Assembly: GCA_024349245.1 (NCBI GenBank) | Contig: JALDNG010000025.1 | Location: 2,115,001-2,179,000, forward strand | Length of the DNA: 64,000 nt | Source: Neodontobutis hainanensis | Taxonomy: Eukaryota; Chordata; Actinopteri; Gobiiformes; Odontobutidae | Direction: 5' to 3' | Shown here: positions 61,411-64,000 of the stretch, in pieces | How the letters are laid out: each line of letters opens with the position of its first letter | Numbering within the stretch: position 1 is the stretch's first letter | Program-made: the position numbers and the translations under genes | The notes under the pieces: model-generated | The model's database searches: none | The model's input: only the letters and a program-made list of their open reading frames with translations | What the model was told of the DNA's origin: nothing

Positions 61411-61580
61411 TGTTCCCCTGCTGCTTGCCTTTGTCCCAGAAGCCTTTTCCTGCTGCTGTACCTGTACAGTATCAGCGGCTCGCGCACGGCTAAGCTAGCC
61501 GCGCTGGCTTTCACAGCAAAAAAAAAAAAAAAAAAAACACCAGTGACAGGCAACTTCTTCTAAACCTTAGTGTTGACAGC
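61411..61580 (-). promoter_or_regulatory. zfyve28: Presumed promoter/5' UTR of zfyve28
   Basis: Moderately GC-rich sequence (GGCTCGCGCACGGCTAAGCT) lies directly upstream of the zfyve28 start codon, interrupted by an A-run of about 19 bases (61520-61538). No TATA box is evident and the transcription start is unknown. Confidence 0.4.
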
Positions 61581-61726
61581 ACGGAGAAGTGATATTCGAA
61601 AATCGTGACTTATTTCCATTTTTCCAGATCGCCGATGTTTTCTGTGTGTCTATCCCGCTCGGTGGATACAGGCAGTGGAGCGGGATACTTTGCTGCTCTC
61701 AGCCCGCCGCTCTGTCTCTGCACTGT

Positions 61727-61750
61727 CCTGTCCTGTCCTGTCCTGTCTCT
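61727..61750. repeat. (CTGTC)n pentanucleotide repeat
   Basis: Several perfect CTGTC units, then related CTGTT units to about 61780, within the zfyve28-cfap99 intergenic region. Confidence 0.8.
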
Positions 61751-62715
61751 AGCGCAATGTCTGTTCTGTTCTGTTCTTCCCTGCTCAGCTCCGTGTTCTC
61801 TTCTGTCTGCCGATGACAGTCACGTTGACAACATCCCACTTTCTTTCTCAGGAAGTGATGCCTTCATGGACTTCTTCCAGATTTATTTAAGATGAAGAAA
61901 ACATGTTTGCTTGAAAGGCTGGTTATCCGACGGGCTTAACAAAAGAGATTAGGGTTGTTTTTCAATATTTAGCCTATATTTTTGTTGATTTTTTCAAAAC
62001 CCTCACACTAGGCAGAGCAGTTTAAAACTAATGTCTTTATCAGCAGATTGTACAACTCGAAGGATTTTTGAAAGTCTATGATTAACCATGAATATATCAT
62101 ACAACTAAATTTATCACACACTTCTGTTTGTGGTACCCTATTTATTTTTTACTACATAAAGCAGCCTTTCTTAACTATTGCCAACTTATAAAAGCCTATT
62201 TTGATGGTTTCGTTTAATAAAACACAATTTCCGATATCAATCGATCACAATTAACAAAACATTTTACATGCAGACTAATATCAGATTATGTTAATCAGAT
62301 TAAGGCGGAAAATCAGGACTCACATGAGATGTGCGAGTCTTAATCAGCTTTTCCCTCCGCAGCCTTCAAACACTCTAAACTCAAAAGAACTTTGTTCTTT
62401 TTCGTTCTAACAATGGAATGTGCGCTTGGGTTGTTGCCATAACCTGAACCTGCTTTGGAGATGAAATGTCCGACAGCTCCTGAATGCAGCACATGGACTG
62501 CCTCTTACATTGGTCAACGTCATTATTATGGCAACAAAGACTCAATTTATGCCAATGTTAATCTGCGTCCGATATTTTATAATTACTCTTCTATAAATGC
62601 CATTAACTAATAATACTCCATTATTTATTCTATTCATAAATAAAATCTATTGTTTTGGTCAGTTTGTACAGAAGATAAATTAATGGCAAGACAAAGCCTG
62701 CGTTTACGACAGCGG

Positions 62716-62728
62716 GTTGCTATGCAAC
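62716..62728 (+). promoter_or_regulatory. cfap99: X-box-like (RFX) site upstream of cfap99
   Basis: GTTGCTATGCAAC is an almost perfect palindrome close to the RFX X-box consensus GTTGCCATGGCAAC. It lies 143 bases before the cfap99 start codon. Half-site-like sequences GTTGCCATAACC (62433-62444), ATGGCAAC (62528-62535) and AGGCAAC (62738-62744) are nearby. RFX factors drive ciliary genes; occupancy here is inference. Confidence 0.5.
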
Positions 62729-62870
62729 GTTTGAACAAGGCAACGGGTTGAGCTGAAAACAAGCCTGATTGTTTCATCAGGAAAATGTATTTGTTCAAAT
62801 ATTGAGATTAATTCTGACTTTTGGAGCAGATATCCCGAGTCCCACTGTTATTTGTCTTTATTAGTTCAAA

Positions 62871-64000
62871 ATGCCTTTCAGTTACGGAGTACTTGTTAAA
62901 GAGGCCATTGTGCTGCTCGATAAATTCACCGCGGGCAGACAGTGTGTGGATAACTTTGTTAGAGATGTTTCAAAGGATCTGCAGGTTGGTTCTTCTCAGT
63001 AAGTCTTATCATCTACACTTCTGATGATTTAACTCAGATAATGTCCATCTTCTGCAGAACATGGACCAACAGCACAAAACGTTTGTACTCGACACTGTTT
63101 CTGGGTGTATTGAGCACAAAGAGCTTCTAAATGTTGTCACCAACCTCTTCTATGCCAACAGTGCAGAATGTGTGTCCAAAGTTGACCTCAGCATGTATCA
63201 CAGTAGGTCATCTCATACCTTTTTTATTTCTCTGATGAAACATTACTTAAAAAAAAACATAACATAAACATGTATAAAATGGAAAAACTTACAGCTAAGC
63301 TTAATCAAACTACTAATCGATTCAAAAAGAGGTGGAACCAATTGATCAACTACTGGGATTTGACATTGTAAGATAGTATATGTGGCTGTATATTGTTTTG
63401 TGTTATTTTATTATCTCATATCACTATTTGGAAACAAATGTGGAACACTTTAAATGTAACATTTACACAGAGATGTAAGATATTTGTAAAGCTTATAACA
63501 GATATAAACACGTTGATTAAAAACAAAAATAATAACATCACTTATAAAGCCTTATAACATCACTTATGAAGCCTTTTATTATGTTCAGTTGTCTGCTATC
63601 TCACAATGTTTGTCCTGGATGAGCTCGGAATCAAATGTTTCTGCAGCATTGTCAGTTCCCTGGGAGTTCACAAAGTGCAGACAGTAAGTGACTCACAACA
63701 AAGAGAAGCATTTATTTAAGTGCTTCCTTCTGTGTAACTGCACTGCTGCTTTGTGTCCGCAGTTTGCAGAGTTCTTTCTCAATAACCTCACCACGCGGAT
63801 CCAGGAGAAGTGGAATGGCATCTATGATTCAGCACTTGTGCAGAAACAGTGGATAGATCCTCTGCTCAGGTAGACCACCATACTCTCAGCTCAGGGGAAA
63901 GGACCTTAAGTGTGTGTGTTTGTCCTGTAGGTGGCGGCCTGAGATCATCACTGCCCTGGTGCAGCTCAGAGATAAAATATCATGTGGGAGAAAGATAAAG
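62871..64000 (+). CDS. cfap99: CFAP99, cilia- and flagella-associated protein 99 (5' part)
   Basis: Coding exons: 62871-62984, 63058-63202, 63589-63683, 63763-63869 and 63931-64000, the last running off the window. Together they encode the first 177 residues without a frame break. The protein starts MPFSYGVLVKEAIVLLDKFT and is mostly helical, with segments such as KTFVLDTVSGCIEHKELLNV, MFVLDELGIKCFCSIVSSLG and the basic C-terminal stretch near RRKIK-like GRKIK. I assign CFAP99 from resemblance to the family N-terminus and from its position beside zfyve28, as in human 4p16.3. Family members are found in motile cilia and flagella; the molecular role is poorly defined. The start is the only ATG upstream in frame, with AAA before it. 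Confidence 0.8.

Larger units (their letters stand above)
61600..62870. other. Head-to-head intergenic region between zfyve28 and cfap99
   Basis: About 1.3 kb with no coding exon. It should hold the promoters of both genes. The distance is too large for a classic compact bidirectional promoter. The right half contains several RFX/X-box-like motifs. Confidence 0.5.

Overview
The window is teleost fish nuclear DNA. It is AT-rich, with short coding exons bounded by GT/AG introns and many fish-type transposon remnants (Tc1-like, hAT-like, RTE/Rex3-like and other LINEs, tRNA-headed SINEs). No bacterial, viral or CRISPR features were seen. Four protein-coding genes were reconstructed exon by exon. 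The three complete ones join in frame without a break at every splice junction.

Layout: (1) 641-6740, + strand: tacc3, 16 coding exons, 826 residues, with the C-terminal TACC coiled coil. (2) 10482-34652, - strand: fgfrl1, 6 coding exons, 501 residues: signal peptide, three Ig domains, one transmembrane helix and a short His-rich tail with no kinase. A 17-kb first intron carries most of the mobile elements. A non-coding first exon and GC-rich promoter lie at about 35.0-35.4 kb. (3) 35.7-37.7 kb: a large inverted-repeat element abutting a decayed RTE/Rex3-like retrotransposon. (4) 40356-61410, - strand: zfyve28 (lst2), 14 coding exons, 992 residues, with a C-terminal FYVE zinc finger. (5) 62871-64000, + strand: the first five coding exons of cfap99, cut by the window edge.

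All four genes have human counterparts on 4p16.3, so this is a conserved but locally rearranged neighbourhood. tacc3 and fgfrl1 are tail to tail, and zfyve28 and cfap99 are head to head across about 1.46 kb. The encoded functions are unrelated: mitotic spindle (TACC3), FGF-receptor-like adhesion and signalling (FGFRL1), endosomal EGFR regulation (LST2) and cilia (CFAP99). Nothing suggests a joint pathway.

I found no credible undescribed biological system. The observations most worth checking are the RFX/X-box-like sites upstream of cfap99, three NPF-containing modules and a 33-nt in-frame tandem repeat in TACC3, an hAT-like element with a perfect 8-bp target duplication, a roughly 0.94-kb inverted-repeat element, and a dispersed repeat present four times in the window.
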